Below are positions 20,029-28,541 of a DNA stretch of 28,541 nucleotides, piece by piece (positions within the stretch are counted from its first letter, which is position 1; every line of letters starts with the position of its first letter). The stretch is from Triangularia verruculosa (lineage: Eukaryota > Ascomycota > Sordariomycetes > Sordariales > Podosporaceae), in contig MU864092.1 of the NCBI GenBank assembly GCA_033296885.1, forward strand, positions 1-28,541. The letters are read 5' to 3'. Made by a program: the position numbers and the translations under genes. Below the pieces are notes generated by a model. It made no database searches and was not told the origin of the DNA. It saw only the letters and a list, made by a program, of their open reading frames with translations.

Positions 20029-22330
20029 ATAGCCGACTAGGAAGGCAATATTCGTATAAGCGGAACGTCCGCTGCCTCGTCCATTGTTAAACAGGTCGAC
20101 GCGCCGGAGCTCACTACCCTTAAGCAGCTTCTCGCTTATATTAAGGAGCTCGAGGGTAGGGCCCAGTAAAACGAGGACCAAATCCTCGCCGTCGGTGGAG
20201 GACAGAAGTACGTAGCTAAGTTCCCGACCCCCGAGTATTATAGTAGAGGAAAGGAAGAGCTTAGAGGTTTCTTAATCTAGTTTAAAACCTATTTTCGGCA
20301 CTACTTAGCTATATTTCCTAACGAAAAGTCTAAAGTACTATTCGCAGTATCTAGACTTAAGGATAAGGTATTAATATAGTTCGCGCCGGTTATAAATAAC
20401 TACTATAAAGTTACAGCTAAGGACTAAGAAGAACTTACGGTCGAATACTTTCGAAGTTACCGGAAGTTCGAGGCTAAAATTAAGGAAGTATTTAGGGAAT
20501 ACGACGAAGCTCGTCGTATTTAAGAACGATTCGCAGGACTACGTTAAACTCGCTTAATAGCCGATTACGCTACTTTATTTAAGACCGATAACTTACGTAG
20601 TAAAATTAACGACGAGAGATTAATATAACTATTCTATAACGGCTTTAAGGAGGAGGTTAAAAACGAATTATATCGGAAAGAGAGACCCGATACTATCGAT
20701 AAGTATATTACTATAGTTATACGCATCGACGACCGTTAATATTAACGACGCCGAAAAAAGAAGAAGACCCGCGTCTATTTCGGGTCGTCTAAATTAAAAG
20801 AAAGCTAAAGATTTAATTTTAAAAAGAAGCGTTACGGAATTAATATGTCTAGAATTATATATATAGGACCTATAAAAGTAGACGTAGTCTAAAAGTAATT
20901 TAAAAGGAAGAACGATATTAAATACTTTAATTATAAGAAGATAGGATATTTTAAAAGAGATTACCGGATACCTAAGTAATTTAGTTAAAAGAAGAGAGAA
21001 ACGGCTATAGTCGTTAAGATAATACGGATAATAAAGATCTTAGGTATAGAGTATTTTAACGAAGAATAGTAAAACTTAGCCGATAACTATACCGATAGCG
21101 ACTATAGGTATAAAGTCTAGGAGGGGAAATTAATAGTCGACTTTGAAAGAGAAGACCGTATAGTAGGATAAGAACTACCGATTAAAGGAGCTACGAGGTT
21201 AAAGGAAAATATAGCTCCGAGACCCTTTAAAGAAACTATATAGTAACTTAAGTAGAATTTAATTGTAAATATTATGAGAGGGACCTTAGAGGCCGAAGAA
21301 TAAATGTAGAGATTCGAGGAAAAGGTAAAAGAACTTCGGAACTAATAAGAAATAATTAAGTAATATTATTATAACCTCGAAGGTAGGATAACGTAAATTA
21401 TAGTTTATAATTAGCCGTTTATATAGCTTTAGTAAAGTAGCGAACGATAAATCGTTCCGAAAATTAAGTTTAAATAGTACTGTAATAAGCTAATATAACT
21501 AGCTTATAAAGCGGGTAAATTTAAATTTAAGGAATTAAAGTAGGAGGAATTTTAGGAGGATAAGAAGGTCGTTAATATAAGGCTTTCTTAAATACCTAGA
21601 TAAATACCTCATTATAAATAATACGAACTATACGATGGAAATATAGCGTAGTTATATCTTAAATACCCAGAGTATAGGAGAACGCCTTAGTTTTAGTATA
21701 TTATATATAGTTATATAAAGTATTATTAAAGTAAAGCTCTTTAAAAATATTAGCTAGTAAAGTAGATAGGAAAGAACGGATATCCTAAGCTTAGTATAGG
21801 GACTATAGTTAAATGGAGGCGACTATAAGAAGAATTAAACGACTATTTTCTGTGGAGATAGAAAGACCTAGTTAGACTAGAGGAGGAACTCCAGGTTATA
21901 TAGATTACGCCTAGGTACGTAAGGTACTACCTCGAATAAGTAATAAGCTAGGGAGAAGATACCGTTAACGAAGAATATAGTTTAGTGTAGTATAAAAGCC
22001 TAGATTACGCTCTTTACTTATAAGTAAAGGCTTAGAAATACTACGAAGTTAGTATTAAAGGAAGTAAGGTATACGATAAAAAGGAGATTCGAAGAGGTAT
22101 TAAAGAGTAGAAAAAGGCCTAACGATAATAATTAGCCGATTTTAAATTACTAAATAATTTAGGGAAAGAGGACGCTCTAGAGGCTTAATAATAATCGGGA
22201 AAAAAACTAAAGCCTTTCGCGGAGGCTATAAACCTCTAATAAACTATAAGCGAAGTATTAGTAAAGTCGCTACTATATAAAGGAGGAGTATAAAAAACAA
22301 AAGATTATAAGTAGTAGTATATTAGAAGGG
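20029..22330 (+). pseudogene. gag: Gag of the Gypsy element, RIP-degraded
   Basis: Frame with codons starting at 20101, 20104 and so on. Recognisable blocks are KFPTPEYYSRGKEELRGFL, FKTYFRHYLAIFPNEKSKVLF, FRSYRKFEAKIKEVFREYDE, LFYNGFKEEVKNELYRKERP and YITIVIRIDDR, matching retrotransposon gag of fungal Ty3/Gypsy elements. A CCHC-type zinc knuckle pattern lies at 20923-20964, but all four metal-binding positions now read Tyr (C and H to Y, as RIP produces). The frame has many in-frame TAG and TAA codons. The start is lost; an ATA at 20029 is a plausible mutated ATG. The same frame continues about 450 codons past the knuckle, with blocks such as GTIVKWRRL and ITPRYVRYYLE, before overlapping pol. 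Primer-binding site not identifiable. Confidence 0.85.
20923..20964 (+). other. Mutated CCHC zinc knuckle of gag
   Basis: Fourteen codons read YFNYKKIGYFKRDY. Spacing fits C-x2-C-x4-H-x4-C exactly, with each metal ligand replaced by Tyr. TGC/TGT to TAC/TAT and CAC/CAT to TAC/TAT are both single RIP-type transitions. Confidence 0.85.
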
Positions 22331-25300
22331 TTTTTAAGTACAGGTATTCGTAGATAGCGGAGTAGAAGCGGACTTAATTTTACTAAGAATTATATAATAA
22401 GCCCGAATTCTGTAGAAAAAGAAGGAGGAAGAGGTTATTATAAAGGGACCTTTCCCTATATAATTAATAACTAGGGAAACGGTATTACTAGATATTATAG
22501 TATTAGGAAAAATAACGATAGTAATTTTCGATATCGTAGATATAGAGCTAAAAAAAGATATAATTCTAGGGCAACTATAGTATAAGGACTATAACCTAAA
22601 TATCGATTAGAAGGATAATAGCTATCTACGACCGAAGGAATACCGGGAATATCTAATTAACGATAGGAGATTAGGGGTACGGTAAAAGTAACGTATAGGA
22701 TAAGTACCTTCTACGGTATTATTATAAAAGATACGAGAAATATTAGTATACTTAATCGATAAAGGCGGTAAAATTAAAGAAGTAGGGCTAGTAGGAATAG
22801 TTACGTTAATGGAAATTATAGTAATAATAAAAGATAAGTATATTTATTATAATAATTTAAAGAAAGGCGATAAGAAGGAGGTACCGGTAAAATACTAAAG
22901 GTATCCGGTATTTACGGTAAAATACCTTTAAGGTCTACTAAAAAGGGGATTATAGGATTATAAAATTAAGCTTAAGGAAAAAGCTAAGCTTAAGTTCTTC
23001 TAGGTCTACTATATTAACGATAAGTAGAGTAAGGAGTTATAGAAGTATTTAAACGAAAATATTAAAAGAGAATATATTAAAGTATCTATATCGCCGGCTA
23101 AATATCCTATTTTCTTCGTATCGAAGAAGGATAGGAGTCTACAACTATATATAGATTATCGATAACTAAATTAAAAGACAGTAAAGAACGGCTATCTACT
23201 ACTATTAATTTCGCGGCTACGAAGTTAATTATTAAAGGTATAATAGTTTACTAGGCTTAATATACTAGTTAGATACGCGTATATATAAATTAAGGAAGAA
23301 GATAAGTAGAAGACGGCTTTTCGTACACTTTACAGGCACTTCGAGTATCTCGTTATACCGTTTAGATTTACAAATGTACCTGCGACCTTCTAAACCCTCG
23401 TTAATTATACGATTCGTTAATATCTCGATAAAATAGTAGTTTACTACCTCGACGATATTCTTATTTACTTACGTACTCTGGAGGAATATAAATAATATAT
23501 TAAAGAGATCTTAAACGTATTATATAGAGTAAAACTATTAGTTAATAAGGATAAAAGCGAGTTCTATATATAAGAGACGGTCTACCTAGGCTATCTAATC
23601 TCGTTAAGAGAAGTGCGAATAAAGCTAGGAAAGATTGCGGTAGTTAAAGATTAGCCGAAACTATAAGTAAAAACGATAAAATAGTTGAAGACTAGGGTTC
23701 GAAAGTTTCTAGGATTTATGAATTTCTATCGAATATTTATATAGAATTATAGCGTTATAATAAAACTATTAAACGACTTAATTAAGAAGGACGCCGAGTT
23801 TAAATAGGAAAAGGAGTAAGAGGAGGCTTTTTAAGTTATTAAAAACGCTATTATAGTAGATCCGGTATTTAAGCTTTCTAACCTAAGCTAACTTTTTAAG
23901 GTCGAGATAGACGCTTCCGACTATACTATCGGAGGGCAGCTAGGATAACGAGATAAAGATAGAAAATTATATCCGATAGTATTCTTTTCGAAGAAATTAG
24001 AAGGACTACGTAAGAATTACCCTATTTACGATAAGAAGCTACTTACTATTATTGAGGCCTTCGAGGAGTAGAGATTATATCTTAGCGGTATTAACTACGA
24101 GGTCTAAGTCTATACGGATTATAAGAACTTAAAGTATTTTACTACTACTAAGGTTTTTAACGCTCGGTAAAGTAGGTAATTAGAATTCTTATCTAAATTC
24201 AATTTTTAAATCTATTATAAAAAGGGATCCGAAAACGTAAAAGTAAACGTTCTAAGTAAAAGGGCGGACTACTATAAGGAGAGAGTGGCGGAGGAGTTAT
24301 TACCTTTACTATAGGAAATAGTAGAAGGTATATTAAGGCATCTACTCCAGTAGTAGGCCGAGTATTACGTAGTATACCGAGAGGAATCTACTACCTATAA
24401 GTACCAAGGCAATATCGACGGTAACGATTAGGAACGATAGGCTAAGTTGGAACTATTGGGGATTTAGAAGGACGATTATTACCGACTCTAGTATAATAAT
24501 AAGGCCTACGTCGATCCGGAATAACAGAAGACATTAATTTAAAAGACCTATAAATCGAAGCTCGGAGGATATATAGGAGTAGCTAAAACGACGGAAAAGA
24601 TTAAATAGTATTTTAATTAGCTAGGGTTAAGAAAGGATATAAAAGAGATACTTTAAGAGTATAATCTTTATAAAAAAATAAGGGCAGAGAGGTATAAGCC
24701 GTATGGGTTTTTAAAGCTATTACTAATAGCGGAATAACTATAGAGTTCAGTATTAATAAACTTTATTATTAAGCTGCTAATATCTAAGGATCCGGCTACG
24801 GGCGTTAAATATAATAGTATTTTAACGGTAGTCGATAAGCTTACTAAATGGGCATACTTCTTGCCTTATAAGGAGACTTAGACGGCGGAATAGTTAGTAG
24901 ATATAGTATTTCGAAACGTTACGGTAATATATATATAGCTAAGAGAGTTTATTACGGACCGCGATATTAAGTTTGTATCGAAGTTTTGGAAGGCTTTGAT
25001 AGAGTAAGTAAGAGTAAAGAGTAAAGTATCGTCGGTATATTATCTATAAACGGATGGCTAGACGGAGAGACTTAATTAAGTAGTAGAATAATACCTTCGA
25101 AACTATATTAATTTCGAATAAAATAACTAAGTTAAACTCTTACTAGCGGTATAACTCGCGTATAATATAGTACCTACGGAGATAACGAAAGTTATATTAT
25201 TCTTCGCAAACTATAGATTCGAAGTAGATCTATAGTAAAAGCTAGAGGTAAAGGTGCCTAAGGCGGTAGTAAAAGCAGGGAAGCTATATATACTATACGC

Positions 25301-25800
25301 TAAACTTAAAGAAAAACTCGAGTTCGTCCGAGAATATATACGCAAATACTATAATATTAAACGGCTCGAGGAACCTCGCTTAAAAAGGGGGGATAAAGTA
25401 TTTTTATTAATACGAAATTTATATATTAAAAGACCTAGTAAAAAGCTAGACTATAGGAGAGTAGGCCTATTTAAGGTTAAAAAGAAGATCTCGGAGACGG
25501 TATATGAGCTAAAGCTACCTAGTATAATACGTCTAAGATCATATACTTTCCATATCTCACTTCTGGAACCCGTACTACAAGTAAGCAAGGTTAATACCCA
25601 GGAGGTAGCAGAGGACGAAGAGGAAGAGTATAACGTAGAAGAAGTACTGGATTCACAGATCAATAAGGGTTAAGTAAAGTATCTGGTTAGCTAGTTAAAT
25701 TACCCGGCTACGGATAACTTATAGGAGTTATCGATAAATCTAAACTACCTTAATAAACTAAAAGAATTCTACCGGCAATACCTAGACCGACCAAAGCTAA
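22300..25800 (+). pseudogene. pol: Pol: protease-RT-RNaseH-integrase-chromodomain, degraded
   Basis: One frame (codons at 22344, 23106, 25254 and so on) spans all of pol without an indel, but with many stops. Order: aspartic protease with the DSG motif at 22353-22361; RT with FFVSKKD at about 23112 and the catalytic YLDD at 23445-23456, followed by LGFMNFYR near 23710; RNase H with VEIDASDY at 23901 and YTDYKNL near 24112; integrase with a degraded zinc-binding region (about 24560-24700) and an intact D, D, E triad (codons 24834, 24957, 25065, the last two 35 residues apart); a GPY/F-like module in the longest open stretch (25254-25673); then a chromodomain with its Trp codons turned to stops. 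The frame is -1 relative to gag. The element cannot move by itself. Confidence 0.92.
25600..25800 (+). other. Degraded C-terminal chromodomain of integrase
   Basis: The acidic stretch EDEEEEYNVEEVLDSQINKG leads into KYLVS, YPATDNL, ELSINL and KLKEFYRQYLDRPK, interrupted by stops at the positions where chromodomains have conserved Trp and Lys/Gln. A chromodomain at the integrase C-terminus defines the chromovirus lineage and guides insertion towards histone-marked chromatin. Confidence 0.8.
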
Positions 25801-25914
25801 TTTAGGCAAAAAATACTATACTTAGGTCACGGATAGTACCATATACCTCAATTACTACGATAAAAAGACAAGTACCCAGATTCATAGATGGTGCCTATAA
25901 ATCTAGATACCGAG

Positions 25915-25984
25915 AACCTCGACAGGAATCGAACCCGTACCTCCGATACGATAGTCGACGTACTATATACTACACTATAAAGTT
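25915..25984 (-). other. Degenerate tRNA-like sequence
   Basis: Read on the minus strand. It contains an exact RNA polymerase III B-box (GGTTCGATTCC, 25925-25935), a T-stem ACGGG/CCTGT around the 7-nt loop TTCGATT, and a 3' acceptor arm CGAGGTT at 25915-25921. The 5' arm at 25978-25984 reads AACTTTA; it pairs at 3 plus wobble positions, and the rest fit RIP-type changes. The D-stem (GTGT/GTAC) is weak. The anticodon arm is non-canonical, 4 bp with an 8-nt loop, so no amino acid identity is assigned. Total 70 nt. It could be a captured pseudo-tRNA or a SINE-like head, and is almost surely inactive. Confidence 0.55.
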
Positions 25985-26035
25985 AACAAACACCTAAGGA
26001 CCTGCCTACAACTAATATTACACACCTTAACTACC

Positions 26036-26650
26036 TTAAAAAGTTAAAGGCGTACCACCAACGGCGCCCTAGCCAATAAAGAAGGAAGGACTACTAAAAC
26101 CAGGATCCAAGGGAAAGTCGGAGGGCTAATCAAAGCCTAAGGAGGAATCCAGGAAAGGGAAGTCGGAAGGAACGGAAGCGGAGGACTCCACTACAGAACG
26201 GTCCTAAAAAGAAGTGGAAGGAGCAGATCGCTCTTCGCGCTCAACCCTTTCCAACTCTTCCACACTATCAAGACCACGGGAAACGGCACAGGACATCTTA
26301 TCAAGCCAGAGTTTCTTCTACTTACACAAACGAGCGACCTTAGCTATAAAGGCAGATAATTCGGCCTCCGCCCTCTCCATATCAGAGTCAAGACGGTCAT
26401 AGTAAACAACAATCTTACGAAGACTAAAAGCGGACAGCCTACTAGCCTTGCAAAAGGACTAATTAAAAGAGATATAGGAAGAGCAGTAGGAGGAATCGGG
26501 AGAGAAAAGCTCGCAAAAAAGGGAGCGGCGTTCGTAATAGGCATAGGAGATAACCATAACGGTAGAATTACACAAGACGATATCGAGCAAAGCGTTGCGA
26601 TAGATAGTCTTAGGATAGATGGCCTTCGAGCATTTAGAAATCCGGTTAAA
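26036..26650 (-). pseudogene. Antisense Cys-rich/coiled-coil ORF of the Gypsy element
   Basis: A minus-strand frame (for example ATG at 26378-26380, stop at 26036-26038) reads as protein for about 200 codons with a handful of TAG/TAA interruptions. It has a Cys-rich part (YERRSLFCEL, then SSYCSSYISFN and SFCKAS), a charged helix (YYDRLDSDMERAEAELSAF, IAKVARLCK, KKLWLDKMSCAVSRGLDSV, EELERVEREER), and a Ser/Pro/Phe/Gly-rich tail ending GAVGGTPLTF. Similar antisense ORFs with a Cys cluster followed by a coiled coil and acidic/Gly tail occur in other fungal Gypsy elements, as I recall; the function is unknown. No ATG survives near the expected N-terminus, and the frame stays open towards the LTR. 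Opposite orientation to gag-pol implies a separate promoter. Confidence 0.7.
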
Positions 26651-26735
26651 AGATATAATAAAGGATAAAGAGGAGGAAAATAAACTTACCGTATTAATAA
26701 CGGAAAAGAGGACTAGACTATAAGGACTTCGGCCT

Positions 26736-26745
26736 AGAAAGGGAG
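26736..26745 (+). other. Polypurine tract
   Basis: AGAAAGGGAG, six bases before the 3' LTR. This is the expected plus-strand primer position. The small gap to the LTR is slightly unusual. Confidence 0.55.
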
Positions 26746-26750
26746 TATTA

Positions 26751-27177
26751 TATTACGGTTCAAGAGAAGCGGGGTCTCCAGGACAAAGGAGACCAGAGCG
26801 AATAGATAAGTAGGGCCTACGGGAGTAGGGAATAGTACAGGCCAGGGGATCTAGGAATTAGGAGATAGATCTATAGATCTAGGGATTTAGAGCTAAATCC
26901 AAGGATCTAAAGGTTAGAAGCTAAATCCGGGAGGATCTAGGGAATAGTAAATAAATCCAGGTACGGAGGTACCTAGGGCCCTAGGTCTATATATACGGAG
27001 GAACTGGCTGGTGTAGATAGACAGTTCCGCAGTATGCAATCACAGCTTGTATTCACGGGACCTTGTGTTTACATTGAGACATCTTGTTGTGCACTGTTTA
27101 GCTGCACCGATCCATTATCTAGAAGTTCGCCTTCAACCGGTATCCCTTTCAGAGGTTCTGGACAGGGGATCGTCACA
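26751..27177 (+). repeat. 3' LTR (427 bp)
   Basis: Same length as the 5' LTR and alignable without gaps by eye. The start is mutated (TATTACGG for TGTCACGG), while the end retains CGTCACA. The TATA-like motif is at 26988-26995. Its inner (left) half carries G->A and C->T changes; its outer (right) half is nearly clean. A polypurine tract AGAAAGGGAG lies at 26736-26745. Confidence 0.93.
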
Positions 27178-27182
27178 CTTTA
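27178..27182. repeat. Target site duplication, right (CTTTA)
   Basis: Five bases immediately after the ACA end of the 3' LTR, identical to 19544-19548. An intact pair shows the element has not been rearranged by LTR recombination since insertion. Confidence 0.9.
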
Positions 27183-27340
27183 TAAGCTATATGCCGAGCT
27201 ATATACCAGTGGTATTTATAGAGGTGGAATTATAAAGGTAAGAGAGTAAGCTTTATAGGGTGCGCGTAAACTAGTGCTAGCACGCGCTATTATACGCTTT
27301 TATATTTATAAACCGCGAATTTTTTTTAAAAAAAACTATA

Positions 27341-27440
27341 TAACTTAAAGCTTTAATTATAATTTAAATCTTTAACCGCTAACTTTAATTACCAACTTAA
27401 ATCTTAATTACTAACCTAAACTTTAACTGTTACCTATAGC
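27341..27440. repeat. AT-rich minisatellite-like array
   Basis: Degenerate units of roughly 18 bp around the words CTTTAATTAYYAACTTAAAT recur about five times. Unit boundaries are blurred by point changes. Confidence 0.5.
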
Positions 27441-27543
27441 TTATAAGCTCGCGAAAAAAGTAGAAAATAGTAGCTTATTATATTAAAATAATAAAGTTAC
27501 GCGCATATATAAAGGTTAGTTTATACTATATTTATAATAGCCC

Positions 27544-27580
27544 GGGCATAGCTTATAAAGCGTTAATATAAGCTATACCC
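27544..27580. repeat. 14-bp inverted repeat
   Basis: GGGCATAGCTTATA (27544-27557) and TATAAGCTATACCC (27567-27580) are reverse complements except for one transition, with a 9-nt loop. It lies inside the larger inverted-repeat arm. Confidence 0.7.
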
Positions 27581-27654
27581 CTCCTTTTATAATTCTACTT
27601 CGATAGAATTTATATATATACCGAACTATATACTATATGCTGAGCCTTAGTTAC

Positions 27655-27800
27655 TTACCCCGTACCAGCTACGTGCTCCGTATTAGCTATATGCCCGTAC
27701 CGGCTATATACCCCGCACCGGCACCGGGTTAAGTATTAGCACTATACCAGGCACTAATATTACGCGCTGGGCACTAGCACTACGCGCCGGGCATTAGCAC
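27655..27800. repeat. Two GC-richer minisatellite-like arrays
   Basis: At about 27657-27728 units of 17-18 bp of the type CCGTACCGGCTATATAC recur four times. At about 27740-27795 units of about 20 bp of the type GCACTAGCACTACGCGCCGG recur three times. Confidence 0.6.
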
Positions 27801-27952
27801 CGCGTAAAGTATAGTGAGTAGTCGCTTTTACGTAGCGAGTGTAGTGATGTAAGTAAAGGCGCGTAAGTTAAGCCGTTAATTAATTAAGAGAAAGAGAGAA
27901 AAAGCCTTTAAAAGCTTTGAAGATCTTGTTTTGGAGCGACGCGGAGTAATTA

Positions 27953-28030
27953 GTTAAGTATAGTAGTAAGGTAAGAGAGTGGGGTAAGTAGGGCAGAAAA
28001 AAGTAGACAGAGATTCTCTCGTTTAATATA
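27953..28030 (+). repeat. Direct repeat, right copy
   Basis: Matches 19352-19432 in the same orientation. Differences are mainly C->T and G->A in this copy. Together with the left copy it brackets about 8.6 kb, including the whole Gypsy element. Confidence 0.65.
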
Positions 28031-28541
28031 AAGGCTTAGGTTAGAAGTCTTTAAACTCTATTATTAAACTGTATTTAAAATTAGTCTAGGCTATATAATA
28101 TGCTAAGCCCTTTAATAAACTAACTTTTTTTAGATTTTAGCTTTTATTAATACTTAAATTACTACCTTTAAACTTATTTTTTTTAAAGTGACTTTTTATT
28201 CTATTATAATGCTTATTAAGTAAGTTGTTAATAATTTTAGATTTTTTAAAAACCATGCTTTTTAATAACTATATTTTCGTAAATTTTACTTAAAAATTAT
28301 AATTATTAATTTATAATTTATTTAAATTTAAAAGATTATTAAAATTATTTAATTTATTAATATTCGGCGCTAATAAATTATAATCTTTTATACTTTCGGC
28401 TTTTATAACTTTTTTAAATTTATTAAGTTAAGTTTTTTATTTTATTTTATGTTGAAATAGGTGCTATTGAGGCCTGTAAATATAGGCTCAAATAGCTATC
28501 GGCGCAGTACACTGAGAGCGAAGAAGACTTTGACTGCAGCA

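Larger units (their letters stand above)
19549..27177 (+). mobile_element. RIP-inactivated Ty3/Gypsy chromovirus, full length
   Basis: A 7,629-bp LTR retrotransposon. It is bounded by 427-bp LTRs (19549-19975 and 26751-27177) and a perfect 5-bp target duplication CTTTA (19544-19548 and 27178-27182). The internal order is gag with a zinc knuckle, protease, reverse transcriptase, RNase H, integrase and chromodomain, which is the Ty3/Gypsy chromovirus order. The internal region is heavily enriched in TA, and nearly every stop in the gag and pol frames is TAG or TAA where the family has Trp or Gln, as expected from RIP. Reading frames run for kilobases without indels, so decay has been almost only by point transitions. 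No working protein can be made. It also contains an antisense ORF and a tRNA-like sequence upstream of the 3' LTR. Confidence 0.95.
27183..28541. other. RIP-degraded older repeat DNA
   Basis: AT-rich, TA-dominated sequence right of the element with no readable gene. It contains inverted-repeat arms (about 27190-27260 against 27560-27655), AT-rich and GC-richer minisatellite-like arrays, and the right copy of the direct repeat (27953-28030). The stretch 28040-28440 is extremely AT-rich. The last 90 bases return to more balanced composition. Confidence 0.6.

Noticed and set aside
22292..22298. AAAAAAC as a -1 frameshift slippery heptamer at the gag/pol overlap
   Set aside because: The heptamer is not in register with the gag frame (its codon boundaries fall in the pol frame), and the local sequence has been altered by RIP.
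25254..25673. 139-codon open stretch as an independent gene
   Set aside because: It is the in-frame integrase C-terminus of pol, open only because few RIP-sensitive codons fall there. It begins with GTG, not ATG.
27034..27249. 71-codon ORF across the 3' LTR end
   Set aside because: It is the little-mutated R/U5 part of the LTR read through into flanking DNA; no protein character.
28040..28440. Possible coding remnant in the AT-rich tail (minus strand)
   Set aside because: Two minus frames give protein-like fragments only if many stops are ignored; base composition is too biased to assign any family.
1..28541. CRISPR arrays, rRNA genes and biosynthetic clusters
   Set aside because: None is visible. 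The tandem arrays have no spacer structure, and the host genes belong to unrelated pathways.

Overview
The window is genomic DNA of a filamentous ascomycete (Pezizomycotina; a sordariomycete is the best guess). The evidence is three short 52-63 bp introns with GT..AG ends and RCTRAY-type branch points, fungus-specific protein families (Irs4 EH protein, Ase1/MAP65, fungal rhodopsin-domain membrane protein), and a retrotransposon saturated with CpA->TpA / TpG->TpA changes, the signature of repeat-induced point mutation (RIP). No bacterial features are present.

Layout. Positions 1-60 are an almost pure C tract. Two genes lie head-to-tail on the minus strand: an irs4 homologue (1199-3586, intronless) and an ase1 homologue (4719-7278, three exons). 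A 3.3 kb stretch with no convincing gene separates ase1 from a plus-strand seven-helix rhodopsin-domain protein (10541-12172, three exons). Another 4.3 kb without a convincing gene precedes a conserved but uncharacterised, largely disordered ascomycete protein (about 16520-18094, plus). A perfect 14-bp hairpin starts inside its stop codon.

From about 19.35 kb composition turns sharply AT-rich and stays so to near the window end. Here sits a full-length but dead Ty3/Gypsy chromovirus (19549-27177) with two 427-bp LTRs and a perfect 5-bp target duplication (CTTTA). It holds gag, then protease, RT, RNase H and integrase with a chromodomain in the order of the family, pol being in the -1 frame relative to gag. 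All coding parts are full of stops and lost Cys/His residues. The element also carries three less usual things: about 450 extra codons between the gag zinc knuckle and the protease, an antisense Cys-rich/coiled-coil ORF between pol and the 3' LTR, and a degenerate tRNA-like sequence just downstream of that antisense ORF on the same strand. The two LTRs are mutated reciprocally: the outer side of each is much less changed than the inner side.

The retrotransposon is nested in older RIP-degraded repeat DNA: about 80 bp just outside it on the left recurs in direct orientation at 27953-28030, and the right flank holds inverted-repeat arms and minisatellite-like arrays. The host genes act in separate processes (phosphoinositide/rDNA silencing, spindle midzone, membrane sensing) and show no sign of being a functional cluster. 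The best candidates for new biology are the antisense ORF with tRNA-like module of the retrotransposon, and the stop-codon hairpin.
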